Origin: Labilithrix sp.
GTDB lineage: Bacteria > Myxococcota_A > Polyangia > Polyangiales > Polyangiaceae
DNA: 44,230 bases
Assembly (NCBI GenBank): GCA_019637105.1
Contig: JAHBWF010000054.1
Location: 1-44,230, forward strand
Reading direction: 5' to 3'
In this document: positions 16,221-25,314 of the stretch, in pieces
How positions within the stretch are numbered: position 1 is the first letter of the stretch
How the letters are laid out: the number at the start of each line of letters is the position of its first letter
The notes under the pieces: model-generated
Databases searched by the model: none
What the model was told of the DNA's origin: nothing
What the model saw: only the letters and a program-made list of their open reading frames with translations
Position numbers and translations under genes: made by a program

Positions 16221-17477
16221 ATGAACCTCGCTCGGCTCTTCCGGACTCGTGTGCTCGGCGCGGCGGTGGCGCTCGCTCTCCCCGCGGTCGGCGTCGGCTG
16301 CTCCTCGGCGGGGGACGCGCAGACGTCGTCCGACGACGTCGTGACGCTCCCGCACACGGACGTCAAGGACCAGGCGATCGGCAACTGCTGGCTCTACGCC
16401 AACGCGAGCTGGGTCGAGGCGCTCCACGGCTCGGCGACCGGCGAGGCGCTCGACCTCTCGGAGAGCTACTGGTCGTACTGGCACTGGTACCTCCAGATCC
16501 TCTGGAGCGCGGACGAGTCGCCCGACAACCGCTACGCCGAGATGAAGGAGGTCGAGACGGGCGGCTTCTTCTGGGAGGCCTCGCACATCATGAAGTACTT
16601 CGGCGCGATGCGCGAAGGCGACTTCATCCCGGAGGAGGCGACGTCGAGGCGCTCGAGCCGCCAGTCCGCCGCGCTCTCCGCGATCAACCGCTCGCTCCGC
16701 GACGGCGCGCTGAAGGACCGCGGCGCGCGCAAGGACCTCGAGCTCATTCGCCGGGAGATGGACGCGGCCTGGCAGCTCTCGCCGGACGTCGTCGAGCGGC
16801 TCGACCTCGCGTTCGGACGGAACCTCGAGAGGAGCCCGGACGAGTCGAGCTTCGAGGCGCACAAGGTGCTCTCGTCGACGAAGCTGCTCGTCACCGCCGT
16901 CGAGCCGTCGACGGGCGAGAAGCAGGCGGTGTCGCTCATCGACATCCTCCCGTCGTTCGACGGTCAGCCGGACGGACGCTTCGCGTGGCACGAGGCGGCG
17001 TACCCGTCCGACGCCGCGGAGCGCCGCGAGTTCCTCAAGCGCGCGCAGCGGGCGCTGCACGACGGCCTCCCGCCGCTCCTCACGTTCACGGTCGACTTCG
17101 CGGCGATGCGCGGCTCGGTGTTCGCCGACGTGCCGGCGTCGCCCGGACGTCAGGGCGGGCACATGGTCGCGATGAGCGACTACGAGATCGAAGACGTGCC
17201 GGGCTTCGGCACGCTCAAGGCGGGCGTGGACGCCACGCCGGAGCAGCTCGAGGCGGCGCTCGCCGACGACGCGCGGATGGTGTTCTTGCGCGTGAAGAAC
17301 TCGTGGGGGCCGACCGGCGCGGGGAGCGAGTTCACGGTCTCCGGCCACTACGACCTCTACATGAAGTACCTCGACGGCCCGCTCAAGAACTGCCTCCAGC
17401 CGGACGGCTCGACGGATCGGAACAACTGCCGCGACGAGACTCCGTTCGGCTCGCTGGTCCTGCCCGCGGGGTACTGA
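16221..17477 (+). CDS. papain-like (C1 family) cysteine peptidase lipoprotein
   Basis: Predicted lipoprotein of 418 residues. The signal peptide ends in the lipobox VGC (Cys27). The peptidase domain opens with VKDQAIGNCWLYANASW, in which Gln51 is the oxyanion-hole residue and Cys56 the nucleophile. His314 in GGHMVAMSDYEI and Asn360 in VKNSWG complete the catalytic triad, with the Ser-Trp-Gly that follows Asn in papain-like enzymes. The spacing between Cys and His (about 258 residues) is longer than in papain and closer to bleomycin-hydrolase-type C1 members, with a helical insertion at about 140-220. The protein would act at or outside the envelope, for example in prey or polymer digestion, which is inference. 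The start is the ATG before the signal peptide; in-frame ATGs at 16134, 16173 and 16197 lie upstream. Confidence 0.88.
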   Translation: MNLARLFRTRVLGAAVALALPAVGVGCSSAGDAQTSSDDVVTLPHTDVKDQAIGNCWLYANASWVEALHGSATGEALDLSESYWSYWHWYLQILWSADESPDNRYAEMKEVETGGFFWEASHIMKYFGAMREGDFIPEEATSRRSSRQSAALSAINRSLRDGALKDRGARKDLELIRREMDAAWQLSPDVVERLDLAFGRNLERSPDESSFEAHKVLSSTKLLVTAVEPSTGEKQAVSLIDILPSFDGQPDGRFAWHEAAYPSDAAERREFLKRAQRALHDGLPPLLTFTVDFAAMRGSVFADVPASPGRQGGHMVAMSDYEIEDVPGFGTLKAGVDATPEQLEAALADDARMVFLRVKNSWGPTGAGSEFTVSGHYDLYMKYLDGPLKNCLQPDGSTDRNNCRDETPFGSLVLPAGY

Positions 17478-17552
17478 CGCCGCCGCGCGCGCTCGCCGCC
17501 GTCCAATCAACGAGCGCGAAGCTCGATCGAAATTCAGCGAGCCAAGCGGTAT

Positions 17553-19042
17553 CTAGAGCATGCTCGTGCAGGTCTCGGCGGGCTTGACCACGCACGTCCC
17601 GGTGACCGGCTTGTTCGCGAGGCGGTCCTCGAGGAAGTCGAGCCACTGGTCGAGCGCGTACGTGAGCGGCTTCGTGTGCGAGGCGCCGGCGCACTCGAGG
17701 TACTCGAGGACGTGGCCCTGCGCGCAGAGCTTCTGGAAGCTCGCGCGCTCGACGGCGTTGTCGACGAGCTCGTCGTTCTCGCCCAACAAGAAGAGGCTCG
17801 GGATCGCGTCCTTCTTCGGCACCGAGGTCGTCGGGAGGCTGTTCTCGGCGAGGTAGCAGGCCCACGGCGCGAGGCCGCCGAAGCTCGGCTGCTGCCCGGC
17901 CGTGAGGAAGGCCGGCGTGAAGAGCGTCTCGCGGGTCGCGCCGGCGAAGGCGGCGCTCGGCGAGCAGCTCGCCGTGAGCGCCGCGGGGACCGACGTGTCG
18001 TAGGGCGCGAGGAACGCCGACGAGAGACCTCCCGGCGCCGCCTGGTACCAGGACTCGTGCGTCGTCGACGCCGCGATCATGTTCTTGGTGGAGTTTCTCC
18101 ACTCGGTGAGCGCCGGCAGCGCCTGACCGAGGAGGTCCGTCGGCGGGACGTCCCAGACGCTCCCCTTGATGGTGAGCTCGGGCGCGTAGTGGGGCAGGTA
18201 GCGGTTCACGAAGGCCGCCGCGTGACCGCCCTGCGAGCCGCCCACGACGACGACGTCGCCCGGCTTGGCGCTCGCGCCGGCGAGCTGCTTCTTCGCGGCG
18301 CGGACGGCGTCGAGCGACGCGATCGCCGTCGGCTCGGCGACGAGGTACGGGTGGAGGAAGCCGGTCGGCGCGCCGAGGCTCTTCAGGCCGATGTAGTCCG
18401 GAGCGACGGCGATGTAGCCGAACGACGCGAACAGCGAGAGGAGCACCGAGACGCCGTCGGTGAAGCCTCCGAGCGCGTCGTCGACCGCGCCCTTCGACGG
18501 CGCGCACGCGTCGGTGAAGCCCGCGGTGCCGTGGAGGACGAGCAGGATCGGGAAGGTGCCCGACGCGTCCGGGTAGGCCATGAGCGTCGTCGCGTCGACG
18601 AGCCCGCCGCGGTCCTGCGTCTGATACCGGAGGAGACGCGACTTGGTGCCGTGCTTCGCGTAGCGCGAGGTCTTGAACGCCTTCTGCCGGCGCGCCTCGT
18701 AGATGACGTAGTTGAGCTCGACCGGCGTGTGCGACGCCTTCGACTGGCTCTCGAGCACGTCGCCGAGCGCGTTGGACGCGACCCAGTCGTAAGGAGGCAG
18801 CGCCGCAGCGCGCGCGAGGTCGGGCCGCCGGCGTCGGGGGACGGCATTGCCGGGAGGCGGCGTCGTGGACGGGCCGGAGGTGTCTCGCTCCGTCGCGCTC
18901 GGCTTCGGCTGGGTGGCGACGGATCCGTGGTCGGCGCGGGAGCCTCGTCCGAGGTGGACGCGCCGCACGCGACGCCGGCGACACACAGGACGGACGCGAA
19001 GGCGCCTCGGAGCGATCGGTGAGCTGAAAATCGAGTGATCAT
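17553..19042 (-). pseudogene. secretory-lipase-like alpha/beta hydrolase lipoprotein with apparent frameshift
   Basis: The N-terminus (start ATG 19040-19042) is a lipoprotein signal peptide with lipobox GVAC (Cys26) and a Thr/Pro-rich linker, but this frame does not continue into the catalytic domain. The domain is in another frame, readable from about TQPKPSATERDTSG onward, and runs to the TAG at 17553-17555. The total length of 1490 bases is one short of a multiple of three, so one base seems to be missing, most likely between about 18840 and 18940. The domain shows FPILLVLHGTAGFTD, the nucleophile elbow VVVVGGSQGGHAAA (Ser codon 18234-18236), a late Asp (LLGENDELVDNA) and His (CAGASHTKPL), which fits the secretory lipase/esterase fold. 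All catalytic residues are intact, so either an assembly error or a recent inactivation is possible. Confidence 0.75.
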
Positions 19043-19239
19043 GAGTTGTTCCGCGGAGGAGGGGGCGTCGGCGAGCGTAGAGTAAATGCTCTAAGTGGTC
19101 GGCGCCGTCACGAGGGCGTCTCGAACGCCGGCCTCGCTCGCGCCGGGCGGCGGGCGCGCGCCGTGCTCCGCGGCCGAGGCGCCTCGACGGCGCGCCTTTA
19201 CGCCGCTCAACTGCGATACGCTGCTCGCGAGGCGTCGGC
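19043..19239. other. divergent intergenic region
   Basis: About 200 bases between the lipase-like gene (minus) and the large kinase gene (plus). It should hold promoters for both. A short AT-richer patch with AGAGTAAATGCTCT, an imperfect palindrome, lies at about 19078-19093. No convincing promoter hexamers are visible. Confidence 0.25.
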
Positions 19240-22200
19240 ATGCTCCCCGTTCCGGTCCAGGGCGCGTTCAGCAAGGTGATCGAGGCGCTCGGCGAACAGC
19301 CCGGGCTGTGGGAGGTGCTGCGCGCTCGGTGGGCGCCCGGCGCCCGCGCGGACGCCTCCGCGCTCTCGGCGGACCTCGCGGCCACGCTCGAGGTGCTCGA
19401 GGTCGAGCTCCCCACGCTGTCGCGATCGAAGGACGACGCCGGCGCGCTCGGGAAGCTGTTCGCCGAGCCGGCCGGTGAGTTGCTCTTCACGTGGTGCGCG
19501 GCGAGCGCGTGGCGTCGCGACGTGCGGCTCGCGCCGCTGCTCGCGTCCGCGGCCGAGCACGCGGCCCTTCGCGAGCGCGTCGTCGGCGTGGCGCGCGAGC
19601 GCGTGGTCCAGGGCCCGATGCTCGACGCGCTCGCGTGCGCGCCGCTGCTCGGCGACGGCGTACGGCTCGCGATGCCCGCCAACGCCGAGGCGCGCGCGCG
19701 CCTCGAGATCCTGATCTGGGAGGCCGGCGCGAGCGCCGTCGAGAGCCCGGACCTCGGAGCGTGGCTCTGGAGCTCGCACGAGACGTTCGAGGTCATGATC
19801 CGCGGGCCCGCGCGCGGCGCGCTCCGGGGGCGCGTGCTCGCCGCGCGGTGCCTCGAGGTCAGCGTGCGCGGCATGCCGCCGACGACCGACCCCGAGCTCG
19901 TCGGCCGGACCCTGCAGACGCTCCAGCCGCTGCTCCTGCACCCGGAGCCGCTCGTCTGGGTGCACGCGGCGCGCGCGCTCGGGCGGCTGACCGGTCCCCT
20001 CGAGCAGATGGAGGGCACGATCCTCGACTGGGTCCTCGGGGAGTCGCCGCTCCTCCGGCAGCGCGCGATGACGGCCTTCGCCGCGCTCCCCGCGGCGCGC
20101 TACCGGCTCCTCGCGAACCAGCTCGTGAGCATCATCGAGGCGCCGGACGAGGACGCCTGGGTGCTCGCCGCCGTCGCGGCCGCCACGCCGTACCTGTTCT
20201 TCGAGCGCAGGGACATCTGGGACCGCCTCGCCGCGCGCGTCCTCCGGGGAGACGGCGGCGCGATCGCCGCGCGCGCGCTCGCGCGCGGCCTCGCCACCCT
20301 CTGGCGCCGCGGCACGCACAAGGAGGAGGTCGAGGGCCCGATCCGCGCGCTGCGCGAGATGGCGCGCGCCGCCCGCGCCGACACGCTCGACGAGTCGCGG
20401 CGGTGGATCGAGGTCATCGCGGTGACCGACGTCGTCGACGGCGCCGAGCGCGATCCGCTCGACCTCGAGCTCGGCCTCGAGAACCTGATGCGCCTGGCCG
20501 CGCAGTACGACGACGAGGAGGCCGACGCGCGCGCGGCGCGCTTCGCGGTGTCGCTCGCGGCGACCTTCGGAGAGGCCCGCCGCATCGCGCTCGGCGCCGG
20601 GAGGCTCCGCCAGCGCGCCGCCGCGATCAACGCGGTCGAGGGCCTCGCGCGCGCGTTCGCGCTCCGCCTCTGGGGGCCGCTGCTCGCGACGCGCCCGGCC
20701 GGCGATCCGATCGAGGCGCCCGATCTCGAGCAGACGTGGAAGACCATCGCCGCCGCGCCGGCGGAGATCCTCGACCTCGTCAAGGAGCGCCGTCAGGCGA
20801 GCGACGACGGAGATCGCCGGAGCGACAGCCCGCTCGAGGTGCTCGCGCTCCGCCTCGGCGGCTACGCGCTCGACGCCTGCGGGGAGGACGCCGAGCTCGG
20901 CCCCGGCCGCGGCCCCACGGTCTACGACACGTGCCTCTGGCTCCGGAAGGTCGAGGGCCTCGCCGACGGGACGCGCGAGCTGCCGGCGCCGCTGAAGGGC
21001 GCGCTCTCGACGCTCTTCTGGCGCCTCGTCGACACCACGCGCGGCACGGCGCTCGGCGAGGTCGACGACGTCCGCTGGCTCGGGCCGTTCGCCGCGTGGT
21101 GGGGGCTCGTCATCGACCGCCCGGCGATGCTCCTGCAGCTCGCCACGGCGCTGCCGATGATGGAGAAGAGCGCGCTCGCGCGCTGCTGCGAGCAGGCCGA
21201 GGCGCTCCGGATGGCGGTCTCGTCGGGCGAGTCGGACGGGCAGTGGGGACAGAGGGCCGCGCCCGCGCTCGACGCGCTCCACGCCGTCGACACCGAGCTC
21301 ACGCACGCGCTCGCCGGGCTGTCGCGCGCGCTGTCGACCTTCGGCGGCGCGTCCGGGAACAAGCCGGAGCTCGAGGCGATGTGCCTCGAGCTGGTGCTCG
21401 CCGGCGATCGGCTGCAGTTCGCGCTCGCCGATCCCGTCAAGGCGCTGCACCCTCCGAGCGAGGCGAGCCTGCAGGACTCGCTCGCGCGCAGCGCGACCGA
21501 GAACGCGCCGCGCGTCGCCGCCCTCGTCGCCCGGGCGATCCGCGCGCGCGAGCTGTCGATGCTCGACGTGTGGCTCGCGTCGCTCGGCCCGGTCGCCTCG
21601 GCGCTGCTCGAGCAGGCGGTCCGGCAGGCGATCGGCCGCACGCCGCCGCCGCCCCCACAGGCGAAGAAGCGGGAGCCGGAGCTCATCGAGGGCTACGAGC
21701 TCGTGAAGAGCCTCGGCGAGGGCGGCATCGGGACCGTCTGGCTCGTGCGCAAGCCGGGCGCCGACCGGTTCTTCGTCCTCAAGATCCCGAAGGCCGACGC
21801 GCTCCAGAACGCCACCGACACCGAGCGGGCCGGGATCCTGGCGTCGTTCGTCGAGGAGGCCAAGGCGCTCGCCGGCCTCTACCACCCGAACGTCGCCAAC
21901 ATCATCGATCGCGGCGTCGCCAGCTCGGTGCCGTTCCTCGTGCTCGAGTACCTGATCGGCGCCGACCTGAAGCAGTACTCGTCCGCCCGCCTGATGACGC
22001 TCTTCGAGCTGCGTCAGGTGGTGCTCGAGGCCTGCGCGGGCCTCGCGGCGCTGCACAGCGCCGGCCTCGTGCACCGCGACATCAAGCCGGCGAACCTGTG
22101 GCTGCGCCTCCCCCTGCAGGGCGGCGAGCGCTTCGACCCCGACAAGCACCGGGATCCCGCGCACGCCACGCCGCTCTCGACCGTCGTCATCGACTTCGGC

Positions 22201-22557
22201 ATGGTCCGCGCGATCCGCGTGCCCGCGGACGTCGGCGGGAAGTTCGTCGCCGGCACGGCCGGCTACATCGCGCCCGAGCAGGTGCTCGACCCGGTGGAGC
22301 TCGACCCGCGCTCGGACGTCTACGCGCTCGCCGGGACCATCTACAACGTGACGACGGGCCGGGCGTTCTTCGACGACATCGAGAACGCGCGCGACCGCAT
22401 CATCGCGCACATGAAGCGCGACCCCTTCGAGGACGGCGAGCGGCTCCGCACCTACCCGGCGGCGATCGCCAAGCTCCTCCGGGCGGCGACGGCGCGGGAG
22501 CCCGGCGATCGCCCGTCTCCGATCGAGTTCGGCCGCGAGTTCGCGGCGGCGCTCTGA
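19240..22557 (+). CDS. large Ser/Thr protein kinase with N-terminal helical-repeat region
   Basis: Protein of 1105 residues. Residues 1 to about 810 are almost entirely predicted helix, rich in Leu, Ala, Arg and Glu, with phrases such as LQTLQPLLLHPEPLVWVHAARALGRL that resemble HEAT/armadillo-type repeats; no other domain is recognisable there. The Hanks kinase domain is C-terminal (about 819-1100): YELVKSLGEGGIGTVWLV, FVLKIPK, HRDIKPANLWL (catalytic Asp947), DFG at Asp985, and GTAGYIAPEQ. Between catalytic loop and DFG there is an insertion of about 20 residues. No membrane segment is seen, so the protein is probably soluble. The kinase-last arrangement is uncommon, since most bacterial family members have the kinase first. 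The helical half may be a binding platform for partners or substrates, which is inference. Confidence 0.9.
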   Translation: MLPVPVQGAFSKVIEALGEQPGLWEVLRARWAPGARADASALSADLAATLEVLEVELPTLSRSKDDAGALGKLFAEPAGELLFTWCAASAWRRDVRLAPLLASAAEHAALRERVVGVARERVVQGPMLDALACAPLLGDGVRLAMPANAEARARLEILIWEAGASAVESPDLGAWLWSSHETFEVMIRGPARGALRGRVLAARCLEVSVRGMPPTTDPELVGRTLQTLQPLLLHPEPLVWVHAARALGRLTGPLEQMEGTILDWVLGESPLLRQRAMTAFAALPAARYRLLANQLVSIIEAPDEDAWVLAAVAAATPYLFFERRDIWDRLAARVLRGDGGAIAARALARGLATLWRRGTHKEEVEGPIRALREMARAARADTLDESRRWIEVIAVTDVVDGAERDPLDLELGLENLMRLAAQYDDEEADARAARFAVSLAATFGEARRIALGAGRLRQRAAAINAVEGLARAFALRLWGPLLATRPAGDPIEAPDLEQTWKTIAAAPAEILDLVKERRQASDDGDRRSDSPLEVLALRLGGYALDACGEDAELGPGRGPTVYDTCLWLRKVEGLADGTRELPAPLKGALSTLFWRLVDTTRGTALGEVDDVRWLGPFAAWWGLVIDRPAMLLQLATALPMMEKSALARCCEQAEALRMAVSSGESDGQWGQRAAPALDALHAVDTELTHALAGLSRALSTFGGASGNKPELEAMCLELVLAGDRLQFALADPVKALHPPSEASLQDSLARSATENAPRVAALVARAIRARELSMLDVWLASLGPVASALLEQAVRQAIGRTPPPPPQAKKREPELIEGYELVKSLGEGGIGTVWLVRKPGADRFFVLKIPKADALQNATDTERAGILASFVEEAKALAGLYHPNVANIIDRGVASSVPFLVLEYLIGADLKQYSSARLMTLFELRQVVLEACAGLAALHSAGLVHRDIKPANLWLRLPLQGGERFDPDKHRDPAHATPLSTVVIDFGMVRAIRVPADVGGKFVAGTAGYIAPEQVLDPVELDPRSDVYALAGTIYNVTTGRAFFDDIENARDRIIAHMKRDPFEDGERLRTYPAAIAKLLRAATAREPGDRPSPIEFGREFAAAL

Positions 22558-22667
22558 GCCGCGCCGCGCGCGGTCCGGCTCGAGCGCGGGTCCTCCGGCG
22601 AAGAGTTCACCTCCACGTTCCACGAACCGCGTCGTCCCGATGCATCGTGGCGGCAGGATCGCGGCCC

Positions 22668-22928
22668 ATGTGGAACCTCCCCGACGCCCTGCGAGATACC
22701 TCGAGCGTCGTCGCCGAGCTCGAGCACGCGCGCGCGCACGGCGCCAAGGCCCTGCGGGCCCGCGTCGACCTCATGGCGACCGCCTCGCTCCTCTTGCGCT
22801 CCCGTCCGGAGACGCACCCCGACGCGCTCGCCCTCGCCGAGCTCGCGCGCGAGATCCGCGACGAGGCCGTCGAGCTCCGCCGGCGTCACCGGCTCGTCCG
22901 CGGCAGCGTCCTCGCGATGATCGACTGA
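22668..22928 (+). CDS. small helical protein of unknown function
   Basis: ORF of 86 residues from the ATG at 22668, rich in Ala, Leu, Arg and Glu with heptad-like spacing (SSVVAELEHARAHG, ALAELAREIRDEAVELRRR), so a helical hairpin or coiled coil is likely. Codons show the strong third-position GC typical of the neighbours, and the product lacks the Arg/Pro bias of shadow frames. It starts 110 bases after the kinase gene and ends 13 bases before the convergent stop of the hybrid histidine kinase. No family recognised. Confidence 0.55.
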   Translation: MWNLPDALRDTSSVVAELEHARAHGAKALRARVDLMATASLLLRSRPETHPDALALAELAREIRDEAVELRRRHRLVRGSVLAMID

Positions 22929-22941
22929 CCGCCCGGCGGTG

Positions 22942-24498
22942 TCAGGCGCCCGCCTCGAGGACCTCGTCGACGACGTCGAGCAGCTCGTCGGGATCGAACG
23001 GCTTCTGCAGGTGCCGGTTCGGGATCTTGGCGAGGAACTCCTGCGTGCGGGAGATGAACGCGTCGCCCGTGAGGAAGATGATCCGGGGCTCGAGCGAGGG
23101 CCACTCGAGGCCGATGCGGCGGTAGAGGTCCATGCCGTCGATGTTCTCCATCAGCAGATCGCTGATGACGAGGTCGTAAGGCTCTCCGGCGTGCAGGTGC
23201 TGGAGCGCCTCGTGCCCGCTCCTCGCGATCGTCGTGTGGTGGTCCGCGAGCACCATCTTGAGGGTCGCCGCGAGCCGCGGCTCGTCGTCGACGACGAGGA
23301 TGCGCTTGCCGGAGGAGCGCGCGCGGGGGACGCGCGCCGCCTCGAGCGCCTCGCGGGGCGCCGCGCGGAGGGCGACCGTGAACTTGGTGCCGGCGCCGAC
23401 CGCGCTCTCCACCGTGAGCTCGCCGCCCTCCTTGGCGATGAGCTCCTTGCAGAGCGCGAGCCCGAGGCCCGTGCCGTCGGGCTTCGTGGTGAAGAGCGGC
23501 TCGAAGATCGCGCTCTGCAGCTCGGGCGGGATGCCCACGCCGGTGTCCCGCACCTCGACGAGGACGAGCGCGCCGTCCTTCACGCGCGTCGTGACGGTGA
23601 CGTCGTTCGGCCGGCGCGCGTCGGTCAGCGCCTGGACGGCGTTCGTCAAGAGGTTGAGGAACACCTGCGCGAGCCGAGACTCGTTGCCGAGCACCTTCGG
23701 GACGTCGCCGTAGCGCTCGATCACGTTCGCCCGGCTGCGCAGCTCCGGCCCGAGGAACGCCAGCGTCGAGCGGAGGACGTCGCGTACGTCGAGGGCGGTC
23801 GCTCGGCCGCGCTGCCCGCCGGTGAACACCTTCACGTCGCGGGCGACGTGGGCCGCGCGGACGATGCCGTCGTGGACGCCGGCGACGAGCTGACGGAGCT
23901 CGTCGCTGGCCGAGGGGCACTCGGAGGCGAAGCGCTGCTCGAGCAGCTCGAGGTTCGTGAGGGCGTACGCGAGCGGGTTCTTGATCTCGTGGGCGACCCC
24001 GGCGGCGACGAGCCCGGCGCTCGCGAGGCGGTCGGCCGCGCGCAGGCGCACCTCGAGCTCGCGTCGCGCGGTGATGTCCCGGATGTGGACCAGCGTGGAG
24101 ACCTCGCCGCCGAAGATGGTCGGGACGGTGACGACCTCGACGGGGACCTCGGCGCCGCTCGCGTGGAGCAGCCGCTCCTCCACCTCGGGCATGCGCGCGC
24201 GCGTCGTGTAGGCCTCCATGATGCGCTCCGCGAGGAGCATCCGGAACCGCGGCGGGACGAGCTCGAACGGCGAGTGCCCGATCACGTCCTCGCGAGGCTT
24301 GCCGACGATCTCGAGCGCGGCGCGGTTGGCGTAGACGTAGCGGAGGTCGCGGTGGATGAGGATCCCGTCGCTCGTCGCGTCGAGGAGGTTGACGAGGTTG
24401 TCCTCGCAGCGGCGCAGCCGCTCGTCGACGTCGAGCATCAGCCCGCCCCGCGCGCGGCTCCTCCGCTTGCACGGATCCTGATCCTTCGTCGAGCTCAT
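22942..24498 (-). CDS. hybrid sensor histidine kinase (PAS-HisKA-HATPase-REC), soluble
   Basis: Cytoplasmic two-component protein of 518 residues with no membrane segment. A PAS domain spans about residues 30-145 (NLLDATSDGILIHRDLRYVY to VHIRDITARRELE). The phosphoacceptor motif is AAGVAHEIKNPLAY with His170. The ATPase domain has NLLTNAVQAL (N box), DTGVGIPPE (G1), the F-box region IFEPLFTTK and GTGLGLALC (G2). A C-terminal receiver domain follows: ILVVDDEP (acidic pocket), Asp447 in VISDLLM as phosphosite, FLTGD with the conserved Thr, and LQKPF with the conserved Lys. Phosphotransfer from His170 to Asp447 is expected, then perhaps on to a separate HPt protein. No output regulator is adjacent. 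The start used is the ATG at 24496-24498; a longer frame to 24537 and a shorter one from the Met in LMLDVDER are alternatives. Confidence 0.92.
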   Translation of the reverse strand: MSSTKDQDPCKRRSRARGGLMLDVDERLRRCEDNLVNLLDATSDGILIHRDLRYVYANRAALEIVGKPREDVIGHSPFELVPPRFRMLLAERIMEAYTTRARMPEVEERLLHASGAEVPVEVVTVPTIFGGEVSTLVHIRDITARRELEVRLRAADRLASAGLVAAGVAHEIKNPLAYALTNLELLEQRFASECPSASDELRQLVAGVHDGIVRAAHVARDVKVFTGGQRGRATALDVRDVLRSTLAFLGPELRSRANVIERYGDVPKVLGNESRLAQVFLNLLTNAVQALTDARRPNDVTVTTRVKDGALVLVEVRDTGVGIPPELQSAIFEPLFTTKPDGTGLGLALCKELIAKEGGELTVESAVGAGTKFTVALRAAPREALEAARVPRARSSGKRILVVDDEPRLAATLKMVLADHHTTIARSGHEALQHLHAGEPYDLVISDLLMENIDGMDLYRRIGLEWPSLEPRIIFLTGDAFISRTQEFLAKIPNRHLQKPFDPDELLDVVDEVLEAGA

Positions 24499-24743
24499 GG
24501 CCTGCGGGCGCGCGACGCCCGACTGCGCGGCGTGCACTCCGCGGGCCCGCGCGCGCCGCGTGTCCCCGCGCCGCCGCCGCCGGCGAATCGGTGTGCGAGC
24601 GCGCCCGCCGTGTGTCGTCCTGCCTCGGGTCGGGCCGGGACGCGTGGGGCGCTTCGCGGGCGAGGCGGCCGAGCTCGCGGAGGCCGGCGCGCGCCTCCGC
24701 GCGGCGGCGGAGCGCGCGGCACGCCGGCTGCTAGCTCGAGGTC

Positions 24744-25280
24744 ATGACCTCCCTCGACCTCCTCCGGCCCACCCGCTCCTTCACCGTCGCCGCGCTCGCG
24801 CTCGTCGCCGTCGCCTGTCACAAGGCGCCCGAGAGCACGATGCAGGTGAAGACCCACTCGGCGGTGGTCTCGAACGTCGCGCGCTACCGGACCTACTCGC
24901 ACGAGACCGCGGAGAGCGCCCCGGCGGGCTACGCGCCCACGGCCTTCACGCCGGAGGTCCTCGAGCGGGTGCGCCGCCGCATCGATCTCGAGATGGAGAA
25001 GAAGGGGTACGTGCTCGTCCCGTCCGGGGACCTCGTCGTGCGCATCTCGTCGGGCGTGCGGACGGAGGAGGACGAGCCGACCGGAGCCACGGTGGCGGCG
25101 GGCGCGCCGGTCGAGCTCGATCGCGTGGGCGCGCTCGTCGTCGACGTATTCGATCGCTCGAACGAAGGCCACCTCTTCCACGGCTACGCGAGGGACGAGC
25201 TCCGGACCCGGGACGCCACCGACGAGCAGATCGACAAGGCCGTCACGACGATCCTCGAGCCGCTGCCGTCGCGGCGCTGA
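24744..25280 (+). CDS. DUF4136-like lipoprotein
   Basis: Lipoprotein of 178 residues. The signal peptide is followed by the lipobox VAC (Cys25). The mature part begins with an Ala/Tyr-containing segment (ARYRTYSHETAESAPAGY), has a helix with VLERVRRRIDLEMEKKGYVL and strands LVVRISSGVRTEEDEP and GALVVDVFDRSNEGHLFHGYARDEL. This pattern, a conserved Lys-Gly-Tyr after a helix and then a strand ending in a soluble envelope domain, matches the DUF4136 family as I remember it. Function of that family is unknown. It ends with a short helix (DEQIDKAVTTILEPLP) that is also typical, since many members close with a helix before the stop. It is monocistronic, with the convergent acyl-CoA oxidase gene starting its stop 34 bases away. 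Confidence 0.75.
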   Translation: MTSLDLLRPTRSFTVAALALVAVACHKAPESTMQVKTHSAVVSNVARYRTYSHETAESAPAGYAPTAFTPEVLERVRRRIDLEMEKKGYVLVPSGDLVVRISSGVRTEEDEPTGATVAAGAPVELDRVGALVVDVFDRSNEGHLFHGYARDELRTRDATDEQIDKAVTTILEPLPSRR

Positions 25281-25314
25281 GGCGTCGCGGCGCTCGGCGT
25301 CGCGCCGCCCGGCC

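Noticed and set aside
17478-17552. Terminator between the convergent peptidase and lipase-like genes
   Set aside because: No stable hairpin followed by a T tract is visible on either strand.
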